Origin: an uncultured Asticcacaulis sp.
GTDB taxonomy: Bacteria > Pseudomonadota > Alphaproteobacteria > Caulobacterales > Caulobacteraceae
Assembly: GCA_946480125.1 (NCBI GenBank)
Contig: CAMLIY010000007.1
Location: forward strand, 1 to 35,779
Reading direction: 5' to 3'
Length of the DNA: 35,779 bases
Shown here: positions 14,857 through 21,816 of the stretch, piece by piece
Layout: the number at the start of each line of letters is the position of its first letter
Position numbering within the stretch: position 1 is the stretch's first letter
Position numbers and translations under genes: made by a program
The notes under the pieces: generated by a model
The model's input: only the letters and a program-made list of their open reading frames with translations
The model's database searches: none
What the model was told of the DNA's origin: nothing

Positions 14857-15612
14857 CTATCCGCCCAGAGCCTTGCTTAAAGTTTTGGCCGTGGACTTGA
14901 GACGGATCAAGGCGTCGTCCAGTGTGATTCCGTCCTCAATATGAATCCATGGCATGGTGAGGGCGGCGATCACCCCCACATCGTTGATGACCGGACAGGA
15001 AATATCTGTAATGCCGTCGATATAGCTTGAGGGGGCGGAAAAATGGCCTTGTGAAACGGCTTTTTCCGCCTGTGCCTCGAAGACCGCCCAGTCGTCCGGT
15101 GACAGGCCGGGCTTGAGCAGGCTGCGCCACTGGTCACGGATCTTGGGTTTCTGGAAGGCATAGATGAGCAGGCCGGAGGTTGAATGGGCCAGCGGACGCT
15201 GATAGCCGACACGCACCGAGAAGCCGACATCGCCGGGCGCCTCGATGCGGGCGATGACCACCATGCGGTCGTCCGAGGCGATGGCCAGGTGGCAGGCCTG
15301 CCGGGTCTGTTCGCTCAAGGTCTGCATAAGCGGCAAAGCGCTGGCCAGCAGGTTCTGGCTGGGACCGCGTGAAATGCCCAGGCTGAACAGCTTGTTGGTC
15401 AGCTCGAAGCCTTCGCCACTGGCCGCCATGCCGACATAGCCGCGTGATTCGAGCACCTGCACCATACGGAAGAGTTCGCTGACCGAACGGTCCAGACGCG
15501 TCGAAATCTGCGACAGGGTCATGGGGGATTTTGCAGAGGCCAGGAGTTCAAGAACGTCCAGGCCTTTTTCCAGCGCCGGTGCGCGGTATTTACTGGTGGC
15601 TTTATCAGGCAT
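14857..15612 (-). CDS. IclR-family transcriptional regulator of the fucose operon
   Basis: A regulator of about 251 residues. I start at ATG 15612 (MPDKATSKYRAP) with AAGG 8-9 nt upstream, just after the amidohydrolase stop; earlier in-frame starts would overlap that gene. The winged-helix domain covers about 12-75 (ALEKGLDVLELLASA, MTLSQISTRLDRSVSELFRMVQVLESRGYV). The GAF-like effector domain covers 85-250 (ACHLAIASDDRMVVIARIE, RPLAHSTSGLLIYA, DISCPVINDVGVIAALTMP). It is inside the operon, third after fucP and the lactonase, so it probably controls its own expression. Candidate sites are the ATATGA palindromes before fucP. The Campylobacter fucose locus also carries an IclR-type gene. Confidence 0.9.
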   Translation of the reverse strand: MPDKATSKYRAPALEKGLDVLELLASAKSPMTLSQISTRLDRSVSELFRMVQVLESRGYVGMAASGEGFELTNKLFSLGISRGPSQNLLASALPLMQTLSEQTRQACHLAIASDDRMVVIARIEAPGDVGFSVRVGYQRPLAHSTSGLLIYAFQKPKIRDQWRSLLKPGLSPDDWAVFEAQAEKAVSQGHFSAPSSYIDGITDISCPVINDVGVIAALTMPWIHIEDGITLDDALIRLKSTAKTLSKALGG

Positions 15613-15622
15613 GTGTGCGACC

Positions 15623-16450
15623 TTAGAGCTGATAGACATGACGGGCGGTTTCACCCATTATTCTTACGCATGTGTTGTCTGGTTTGTCAGCCAGCCAGCC
15701 TGATGTCCAGTTGAACCAGTGGTCATAACTGTCTTTTAGCAGCACGACCGGCCAGTCCGAGCCCCACATCAGGCGATCCGCACCGAATATGTCCAGCAAA
15801 TGATCGGCGCAGGGGACAAGTACGTTTTCGCTTTCTCCATCGGCCATTTCAGTCAGGAGGCCGGACAGCTTGCAGGTCATATTGCCATTTTCCGCCACGG
15901 CGGCGATCGCCTCCTGCCAGCGGGACATATCATCCGTTCGGCCAAGCGGCGGCTTGGCGCCATGGTCAATGACGATGGACAGGTTGGGATAACGCTTCGC
16001 CAACTGATCAATAAACGGCAGATGGCGCGTGAAGACCAGCGCATCAAAGACAAGATTATGCGTCGTCATGGCCTCCAGGGCCGGACGTACCTCGTCGCTT
16101 AAAATCCAGTCATCCCGCGCCAGCCCCTGCAACATGGGCCGCAAGCCCTTTAGCTTCGGGTGACGGGCCAGTTCCGCAATGCGCCGTGGGGCCTCCGGCG
16201 CGGCGAAATCGGCCCAGCCGACCACGCCCTTGACCAGCGGCGCATCCGCGGCGATTTTCAACATCCAGTCCGTATCGTCATCTGACGGCTGCGACTGCAC
16301 AAGTATGGTGCCGCCAATATTCAATGCGCAGCAGGCGTCGGCCAGATCATCGAGGCCGAAATCACGATAAATGCCGGTCAAATCCGGCGTCGGCCATTCA
16401 TGTCCATTCTGGCCGATCTGCCAAAAATGGTGGTGAGAATCTATAATCAA
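15623..16450 (-). CDS. Amidohydrolase, probable L-fuconolactonase
   Basis: A 275-residue TIM-barrel hydrolase of the amidohydrolase_2 / COG3618 group. Motifs are the strand-1 metal site IDSHHHFW, ILVQSQPSDDDTDW, KLKGLRPMLQ, VIDHGAKPP and the C-terminal WGSDWPV. Known members open L-fuconolactone, L-rhamnonolactone and related sugar lactones. The start is TTG 16450, overlapping the fucP stop by 4 nt (TTGA), so translation is coupled. It should hydrolyse the product of the aldo/keto reductase to L-fuconate. L-galactono- or D-arabinono-lactone are alternatives with the same ring stereochemistry. Confidence 0.88.
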   Translation of the reverse strand: MIIDSHHHFWQIGQNGHEWPTPDLTGIYRDFGLDDLADACCALNIGGTILVQSQPSDDDTDWMLKIAADAPLVKGVVGWADFAAPEAPRRIAELARHPKLKGLRPMLQGLARDDWILSDEVRPALEAMTTHNLVFDALVFTRHLPFIDQLAKRYPNLSIVIDHGAKPPLGRTDDMSRWQEAIAAVAENGNMTCKLSGLLTEMADGESENVLVPCADHLLDIFGADRLMWGSDWPVVLLKDSYDHWFNWTSGWLADKPDNTCVRIMGETARHVYQL

Positions 16451-17727
16451 TGGCCGATCCCGGCGGTGTCGATCGCCGGGCCCGCTTTCGGTGTCATCAG
16501 GCCATAGGCGGCGACGATGACAAAACAGGCCAGTGGCACGATGATGGCATGGCGCACGCTGCCTTCATCGAGAATATAGCCCATCAGATTGGTCAGGGCG
16601 AAACCGCCGACAATGCTCATGACCAGGAAAGAGGCTCCCGTCTTGGTCAGGGGACCCAATCCGCGCACCGACGTGGCGAAGATGGTGGGGTACATGATCG
16701 ACATGAAGAAGGAGGCGGCGACCAGGGCATAAAGGCCGGTCTGACCACCGACGAAGACGGCGACGGCGACCAGGGCGATATTGATGACGGCGAAGGCGGT
16801 CAGCAGACGGGCCGGATTAATGACGCTCATCAGGGCGGTGCCGATGAAACGACCGATCAGGAAGGCCGTAAGGGCATAGGAGAGATAGCTGGCGGCGGCC
16901 TTGTCGACAAGGTGAAGTTCGGCCTGGCCGTACTTGATGATATAGCTCCAGATGCCGACCTGCGCGCCGACATAGAAGAACTGCGCCACCACGCCCATCA
17001 GGAAATGCTTGTGCTTGAACAGGCCGCCGATCGCCTGTCCGGCGCTGAGCTTGGCCTCATCGTGATCATGGACGCTTTTGGTGGCGGCCTGTGGGAATTT
17101 AGACAGCGCCACCAGTACGGCCCAGCCGACGATCAGTATGCCAATGATCAGGTAGGGCAGTTGAACGGCCTTGGCTTCACGCACATAGTCAGCGGTCGAG
17201 TTCATCTTTTCGATGCCCGACAGGATGTAGTGCTGGCCCACCCAGATGCCGGCAAGCGACCCCAAAGGGTTAAACGCCTGCGCCAGGTTGAGCCGGAAGG
17301 CGGCGCCTTTTTCAGATCCCAGCACCGTCATCAGCGGATTGGCGGAGGTCTCCAGAAAGGCCAGGCCGGAGGCGATGACGAACAGGGCGCCAAGGAACCA
17401 GCCATACTGATGCATATTCGCGGCCGGCCAGAACAGGAATGCCCCGGCGGCGTAAAGACAGAGGCCGGCTATGACCGCCGCCTTGTAACCGAAACGACGC
17501 ATCAGGAAGCCAGCCGGCAGGGCGAAGACGAAATAACCCATATAAAAGGCGGACTGAACCAGAGACGACTGGAAATTGGTCAGCGAGAATGCTTTTTTGA
17601 ATTGTGGAATGAGAATGTCATTGAGATTGTTGGCCATGCCCCAGAAAAAAAACAGAGCGGTGATCAATATGATCGGCCAAAGGGCGGCGAAGCCCTTTTG
17701 GGTTTTGGTGGCAGGCGCGGAATCCAT
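16447..17727 (-). CDS. fucP: L-fucose/proton symporter
   Basis: A 426-residue MFS transporter of the FucP family, with 12 predicted helices. Asp37 in WGMANNLNDILIPQF and Glu126 in FLETSANPL align with Asp46 and Glu135 of E. coli FucP, the residues that carry protons and bind sugar. The block QSAFYMGYFVFALPAGFL and the later NPLGSLAGIWVGQ are also typical. ATG 17727 is preceded by AGGGA at 8 nt. It is the first gene of the fucose operon. It imports L-fucose and possibly D-arabinose or L-galactose. It diverges from the mutarotase gene across a 146-bp region with palindromes. Confidence 0.93.
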   Translation of the reverse strand: MDSAPATKTQKGFAALWPIILITALFFFWGMANNLNDILIPQFKKAFSLTNFQSSLVQSAFYMGYFVFALPAGFLMRRFGYKAAVIAGLCLYAAGAFLFWPAANMHQYGWFLGALFVIASGLAFLETSANPLMTVLGSEKGAAFRLNLAQAFNPLGSLAGIWVGQHYILSGIEKMNSTADYVREAKAVQLPYLIIGILIVGWAVLVALSKFPQAATKSVHDHDEAKLSAGQAIGGLFKHKHFLMGVVAQFFYVGAQVGIWSYIIKYGQAELHLVDKAAASYLSYALTAFLIGRFIGTALMSVINPARLLTAFAVINIALVAVAVFVGGQTGLYALVAASFFMSIMYPTIFATSVRGLGPLTKTGASFLVMSIVGGFALTNLMGYILDEGSVRHAIIVPLACFVIVAAYGLMTPKAGPAIDTAGIGH

Positions 17728-17783
17728 GAAACATATCCCTGTATGTCAGCCTTGTCGGCCATTATAATATTATTTAACATCAC

Positions 17784-17808
17784 ATATGAATCATATCGTC
17801 AAATATGA
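17784..17808. promoter_or_regulatory. ATATGA palindrome cluster in the fucP/mutarotase divergent promoter
   Basis: ATATGA-A-TCATAT (17784-17796) is a perfect 13-bp palindrome, and a third ATATGA follows at 17803-17808. On the minus strand TTGACG (17802-17797) and a weak TGTTAA (17779-17774), 17 nt apart, form a possible fucP promoter with the palindrome filling its spacer. This placement suits an operator for the operon's IclR regulator. Confidence 0.5.
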
Positions 17809-17822
17809 AATGCCAGAACGGT

Positions 17823-17850
17823 TTGCGCCGGACGATTTTATCGCTATATA
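17823..17850 (+). promoter_or_regulatory. Probable housekeeping promoter of the mutarotase gene
   Basis: TTGCGCC (17823-17829), 13 nt, GCTATATA (17843-17850) fits the Caulobacter housekeeping consensus TTGACGS-N10-14-GCTANAWC with few mismatches. It would start transcription about 17 nt before the mutarotase ATG at 17874. Confidence 0.5.
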
Positions 17851-17873
17851 CTCAGACAAAATTGGAAACGCTG

Positions 17874-18233
17874 ATGCCTGACTATTCTAATAAAATTGTA
17901 TACGCCCTTGATCTGAAAGACGATTCGGCCCTGATCGAACGCTATAAGAAATGGCATGCCCCCGGCCAGGTGCCGGCGGCCATCAACGCATCGATGCGCC
18001 AAGCGGGTATCGAAGCACTGGAAATCTATCTGGTCGGCAACCGGATGTGCATGATCCTGACGCCTGGGCCGGATTTCGATCCGGTGGCCAAGGCGGCGGC
18101 TGATGCCGCCAGCGAGGACGTGCAGAAGTGGGAAACCCTTATGTGGGATTTCCAGCAGGACTTGCCCTTTGCCGAGCCTGGCCAGAAGTGGCTGCCCATG
18201 GAGCGGATCTATAGTTTGGCCGAACAGGCTTGA
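17874..18233 (+). CDS. Sugar mutarotase, L-rhamnose mutarotase (RhaM/DUF718) family
   Basis: A 119-residue small mutarotase. The start is ATG 17874 (MPDYSNKIVYALDLKDD) with GGAA 8 nt upstream. Family features are YALDLKDD near the start, IERYKKWHAPGQVP, the core LEIYLVGNRMCMIL, then KWETLMWDFQQ and KWLPMERIYSL. RhaM-family proteins interconvert anomers of L-rhamnose, and members in fucose loci (as in Campylobacter) are thought to act on L-fucose. Divergent to fucP and followed by a sugar dehydrogenase, this one probably supplies the right anomer for oxidation. Exact sugar not shown. Confidence 0.88.
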   Translation: MPDYSNKIVYALDLKDDSALIERYKKWHAPGQVPAAINASMRQAGIEALEIYLVGNRMCMILTPGPDFDPVAKAAADAASEDVQKWETLMWDFQQDLPFAEPGQKWLPMERIYSLAEQA

Positions 18234-18238
18234 TTTTA

Positions 18239-18253
18239 AATTATAATATAATT
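18239..18253. promoter_or_regulatory. 15-bp AT palindrome between mutarotase and oxidoreductase genes
   Basis: AATTATA-A-TATAATT is a perfect palindrome starting 6 nt after the mutarotase stop, followed by the short palindrome CGAAGCTTCG. They could form an operator or an internal promoter for the oxidoreductase gene. Function is unknown. Confidence 0.35.
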
Positions 18254-18301
18254 ACGAGTGGCGAAGCTTCGGCTTAAAAAATACGGTAAGGAAACGTGAC
18301 G

Positions 18302-19246
18302 ATGGGATTGTTTGGTAAAAAGCCTTTGAAAATCGGCCTGATCGGGCTCGGCAAGATCGCCGTTGATCAGCATATCCCGTCAATTCACGGCAATAAGCAT
18401 CTGGAACTGGTGGCCGGCTGTTCGCCGCACGCCCGTCCGGAAGGCGTCAATGCCTATCCTGATATGGATGCCATGATGACGGCGCATCCGGAAATCGAAG
18501 CGATCGCTATCTGCACCCCGCCGCAAATCCGTCACCAGATCGCCAAAGACGTCATTTCGATCGGCCGCCATGTCTTCCTCGAAAAACCACCGGCGGCGAC
18601 CCTGGGTGAGGCCGAAGCCATCAAGGCCCTGGCCGAGGCCAAGGGGGTTTCGCTGCTGGCTTCGTGGCATTCGCGTTTCGCGCCGGCCGTAGAGGCGACG
18701 CGCAAGTGGGTGTCCGAACGTCAGATCAAGAATATCACCATTCACTGGAAGGAAAATGTCCGTCAGTGGCATCCCGGCCAGAAATGGATCTTCGAGGCCG
18801 GCGGCATGGGTGTTTTCGATCCCGGCATCAATTCGCTGTCTATCCTGACGCGCATCCTGGCCGATGCCGTGATGGTCAAAAAAGCCGATCTGCATATTCC
18901 CGCCAATTGCGATGCGCCGATCCAGGTCGAGATGGACATGATGACCGAGGCCGGGTTCCCGATTCGCGCCGAGTACGATTTCCTGCAAACCGGCGTCCAG
19001 ACCTGGAGCATTTTCATCGAGTCAACGTCCTACGAGAAGCTGACCCTCTCCATGGGCGGCACCGAGCTGCAAATCGACGGTCATACCGTGATCAAGCAGA
19101 AAGAGGCTGAATATGCCGGTCTCTATGCCCACTTCCACGACCTGATCCGTGCGGGCACATCTGATGCCGACTTCTCGCCGCTGCGCATCGTCGCGGACGC
19201 CATGCTCTTGGGCAAACGCATAACGGCGCCGGAATATATTGAATAG
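18302..19246 (+). CDS. Gfo/Idh/MocA oxidoreductase, probable D-galactose 1-dehydrogenase
   Basis: A 314-residue NAD(P)-dependent oxidoreductase. ATG 18302 is chosen because AGGAAA lies 9 nt upstream; a GTG two codons earlier is too close to that site. The Rossmann motif GLIGLGKIAVDQH is near the N-terminus and Glu94-Lys95 (FLEKPPAATLGE) is the conserved EKP signature. The substrate domain has SWHSRFAPAVEATRKW, WHPGQKWIFEAGGMGVFDPGINSLS and the DFLQTG region. The sequence type matches bacterial D-galactose 1-dehydrogenases, which also oxidise L-arabinose and D-fucose. It would feed the galactonate route. Its stop directly abuts the stop of the convergent GT87 gene with no base between. Confidence 0.8.
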   Translation: MGLFGKKPLKIGLIGLGKIAVDQHIPSIHGNKHLELVAGCSPHARPEGVNAYPDMDAMMTAHPEIEAIAICTPPQIRHQIAKDVISIGRHVFLEKPPAATLGEAEAIKALAEAKGVSLLASWHSRFAPAVEATRKWVSERQIKNITIHWKENVRQWHPGQKWIFEAGGMGVFDPGINSLSILTRILADAVMVKKADLHIPANCDAPIQVEMDMMTEAGFPIRAEYDFLQTGVQTWSIFIESTSYEKLTLSMGGTELQIDGHTVIKQKEAEYAGLYAHFHDLIRAGTSDADFSPLRIVADAMLLGKRITAPEYIE

Positions 19247-20461
19247 TCAGGCCTTGTCCGGTGCGCTGATTATGCGGCGCGCCACCATCGCGTAAAAGAC
19301 CAGCAGGACAAAAGGCGCCAGCGGCAGGTGCAGGTTGAGCGCCAGCGACCGGGCGAACAGCGGCAGGATAAATACGATCAGAGCCATGCTCTTTTCCCAT
19401 GGCCGGAAGCCGTCTTTCAATCCGCATATCACCAGCCAGCCCAGCGGAATAGCGCTCACAAGCAGGTCGTAATCGAGCATAAACGGCGACATCAGCAAGG
19501 TGGCCGAAACCAGCAGAGCGCTTAAGCCAAAGCGGTCCGGTTTATAGCGCCAGGTGATCAGGCAGGCCGAGGCAATCACGGCCAGCGCCAGAAGACACTG
19601 CGCGCCATAGGCCAGCCACAGCGGTGATTTCCACAGCATAAGGGCGGCGAACAGGCTCTGCATACGGGCAGGCGACACCAGGCCTTGCTCAAGGGTTGCC
19701 CGCGCCAGTTCACTATTATGCAGAAAGGTGAGATAACCCTCCGTACCGACCAGTCCCCATCCGGCCAGCGACAGGGCGATAGCGCTGACCGCCGCGCCGG
19801 CAAAGGTTTTCCAGCGGCCAGAGGCGATGAGAAGGAAGGGCAGGGCCAGGCCCAGTTGCGGCTTGATGATCAGAAGGCCAAGGATAAGTCCGGCGAGGAA
19901 GGGCCTTCGATCGAGCAGGAGGCAGCCACCCAGGAACAATGCCGTCGTCAGGGCGGCGTTCTGGCCATTGCCGAGATTGATCCACAGGGCCGGGAAAGCC
20001 AGCAGCGGGATCAGGCCGGTAATGATATGGGGCGCCTGCTGTTTCAGCCATTGGCGTATGAGCGCCACAGCCGCCGCGGTGGTGCCGGTCAGCCAGACGA
20101 ATAGTGACAGACCGTAAGGCATTAGCGCCAGCGGCGCGCAAACCAGCAGATAGGCCGGCGGATAGAAAAAGGCCCAGTACCCCAGTTGCCGGCCGAAGAT
20201 CGCATCTTCCGCCGCCTGATGGGCATAGGGGTTCCAAACCTGTGCGGCCTGTCCGCTGAGCGTCAGCTTCGAGGCGGCGTAAAAGCTCATGAAATCGGTG
20301 CCGAGCGGCTTGCCGGAATGATCGATCAGACCGTGCGACAGGCCGATCCACACGGCGAACCCCAGGATATTGACCGAGAGCAGGATCAGACAGTAAGCGT
20401 GAATGCGCTTTGCGTGCAGCCAATCGGCGTCTCGGAATGAGGCGAGCAAACGACCGGCCAT
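19247..20461 (-). CDS. GT87/DUF2029-family integral membrane protein (copy 1)
   Basis: A 404-residue polytopic membrane protein with about 9-11 hydrophobic segments. The first periplasmic loop has the GT87-like motif GTDFMSFYAASKL, whose Asp is the likely catalytic base in polyprenyl-phosphate-sugar-dependent transferases. AFFYPPAYLLVCAPLALMPYG, NLGNGQNAAL and GLLIIKPQLGLALPFLL are further family blocks. It starts directly after the stop of the related upstream gene (TAG then ATG, no spacer, no clear ribosome site), so translation is probably coupled. Known relatives are mannosyl- or arabinofuranosyl-type transferases of envelope glycans; the sugar here is unknown. Confidence 0.75.
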   Translation of the reverse strand: MAGRLLASFRDADWLHAKRIHAYCLILLSVNILGFAVWIGLSHGLIDHSGKPLGTDFMSFYAASKLTLSGQAAQVWNPYAHQAAEDAIFGRQLGYWAFFYPPAYLLVCAPLALMPYGLSLFVWLTGTTAAAVALIRQWLKQQAPHIITGLIPLLAFPALWINLGNGQNAALTTALFLGGCLLLDRRPFLAGLILGLLIIKPQLGLALPFLLIASGRWKTFAGAAVSAIALSLAGWGLVGTEGYLTFLHNSELARATLEQGLVSPARMQSLFAALMLWKSPLWLAYGAQCLLALAVIASACLITWRYKPDRFGLSALLVSATLLMSPFMLDYDLLVSAIPLGWLVICGLKDGFRPWEKSMALIVFILPLFARSLALNLHLPLAPFVLLVFYAMVARRIISAPDKA

Positions 20462-21736
20462 CTATGCGTAAACCGGTGCGGCCGGCAGGTTGGCCGGTGC
20501 GGCTTCCAGCATTATGATGCGCCGGACAACAAACATAAAAACAACCAGCAGCACCAGAGGGGCGATAGGCAGGTGGGCTTGCTGTGCCAGCTGACGCGAA
20601 ACCAGCGGCAGCCCGAAAGCCGCCAGCAGCCCGAGTTTTTCCCAGTTGCGGAAACCGTTTCTCGCGCCGGTCAGCACCAGCCAGCCCAGTGGCAAGGCGG
20701 TGATAAGCAGGTCGTAATCGAGCAGAAAAGGCGTGGCCAGCACGGTGGTGGAAACGGTCAGGGCGCCGAGCGCTCGTCCCGAGGGCCGGTATTTGAAAGC
20801 GATATAGGCGGCGATCATGAGCACGGTGGCGGACAGCATGGCCTGTATCAGATAGGCTGCCGGCATGGGCAGGTTCAGGACACGCAGGCTGCCATAAAGA
20901 CTTTGCATCAGGGCGGGATCGACCAGCCCCTGATCAAGCGCTTCGCGGGCAAAGGTACTGTTGGCGAAAAAGGCATCATAGCCTGCCTGACCCACCGCCA
21001 GCCAGGCGAGGCCGCAGAGGACCAGGGCGCTGAAGCCGGTGGCAAGGAAAACGCGCCAGCGCCCGGGATTGGCCAATGCGGCGCCACCCAGCACAAATGG
21101 CAGGCCGATCGCCAGTTGCGGCTTGATAACCATCAGGCCAAGAACAAGTCCGGCGATCAGCGAACGGCGATCCGTCAGCAGGAAGCCGCCGGTAAGTATA
21201 GCCAGGGTCACGGCGCCATTCTGGCCGCAGGCGATATTGATCCAGACGGCCGGAAAGGCCAGCATCACAGATAGCGGCATCGCCATTTCCGGCCGCAACT
21301 GGCGGAAAAAAGCCCGCCACAGCCAAAACGCTGTGACGGTTGTGCCGATTGTCCATATGAGCGCCGACCCGCCATAGGGCAGCAAGGCCAGCGGCCAGCA
21401 CAACAGCAAATACGGCGGCGGATAAAAAAAGGCGAGATAGCCATCGAAGCCGGGAAAGAGGCTGTGCTCGGCAAGACTATGCGCGGAAATATCCCAGGCA
21501 CCGGCGGCATGGCCTGACAGGGCCAGTTTTGAAGCGGCGTAAAAGCTGATAAAATCGCCGCCAAGCGGTTCGGCGCCGGGCGCAAACAGGCTGAAACGCA
21601 GCCAGAACCAAAGGGTCATAAAAATAAAAGCAATCATGGCCATCAGGCTGTACACACGGACCCGCTCGGCATTCAGCCAGTCTGCGCGACGAAATGCATC
21701 GATAAAGCGTGCCAGGGCAGAACCGGCTAACGGCAT
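20462..21736 (-). CDS. GT87/DUF2029-family integral membrane protein (copy 2)
   Basis: A 424-residue paralogue of the next gene, with the same order of blocks: RRADWLNAERVRVYSL at the N-terminus, GGDFISFYAASKLALSG, YLAFFYPPPYLLLCWPLALLPYG, NIACGQNGAVTLA and GLMVIKPQLAIGLPFVL. About 10 membrane segments are expected. The tandem pair must come from an old duplication, since identity is scattered and many positions differ. The ribosome-binding site GGAG is buried in the 3' arm of a hairpin just before the ATG. Acceptor and donor sugars are unknown. It is not linked by any visible motif to the sugar-use genes on the left. Confidence 0.75.
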   Translation of the reverse strand: MPLAGSALARFIDAFRRADWLNAERVRVYSLMAMIAFIFMTLWFWLRFSLFAPGAEPLGGDFISFYAASKLALSGHAAGAWDISAHSLAEHSLFPGFDGYLAFFYPPPYLLLCWPLALLPYGGSALIWTIGTTVTAFWLWRAFFRQLRPEMAMPLSVMLAFPAVWINIACGQNGAVTLAILTGGFLLTDRRSLIAGLVLGLMVIKPQLAIGLPFVLGGAALANPGRWRVFLATGFSALVLCGLAWLAVGQAGYDAFFANSTFAREALDQGLVDPALMQSLYGSLRVLNLPMPAAYLIQAMLSATVLMIAAYIAFKYRPSGRALGALTVSTTVLATPFLLDYDLLITALPLGWLVLTGARNGFRNWEKLGLLAAFGLPLVSRQLAQQAHLPIAPLVLLVVFMFVVRRIIMLEAAPANLPAAPVYA

Positions 21737-21767
21737 GAAAAAGCTCCGAATATTGACTATCGGAGCT
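21737..21767 (-). terminator. Terminator-like hairpin holding the ribosome-binding site of GT87 copy 2
   Basis: On the minus strand a perfect 8-bp stem (AGCTCCGA / TCGGAGCT, 10-nt loop, 21767-21742) is followed by TTTTT-C and then the ATG at 21736. The 3' arm contains GGAG, the only good ribosome-binding site for that gene. It could terminate the SLC13 transcript, mask initiation of the GT87 gene, or both. Confidence 0.6.
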
Positions 21768-21816
21768 TAACCGCAAAGCTTTGATTTTATGTTACCTACG
21801 CCCTCGCATCTGCCAG

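Noticed and set aside
16450..17808. Long open frame antisense to fucP (452 codons)
   Set aside because: Composition is typical of an antisense shadow (Gly/Asp/Gln/His rich), while the opposite frame is an unmistakable FucP.
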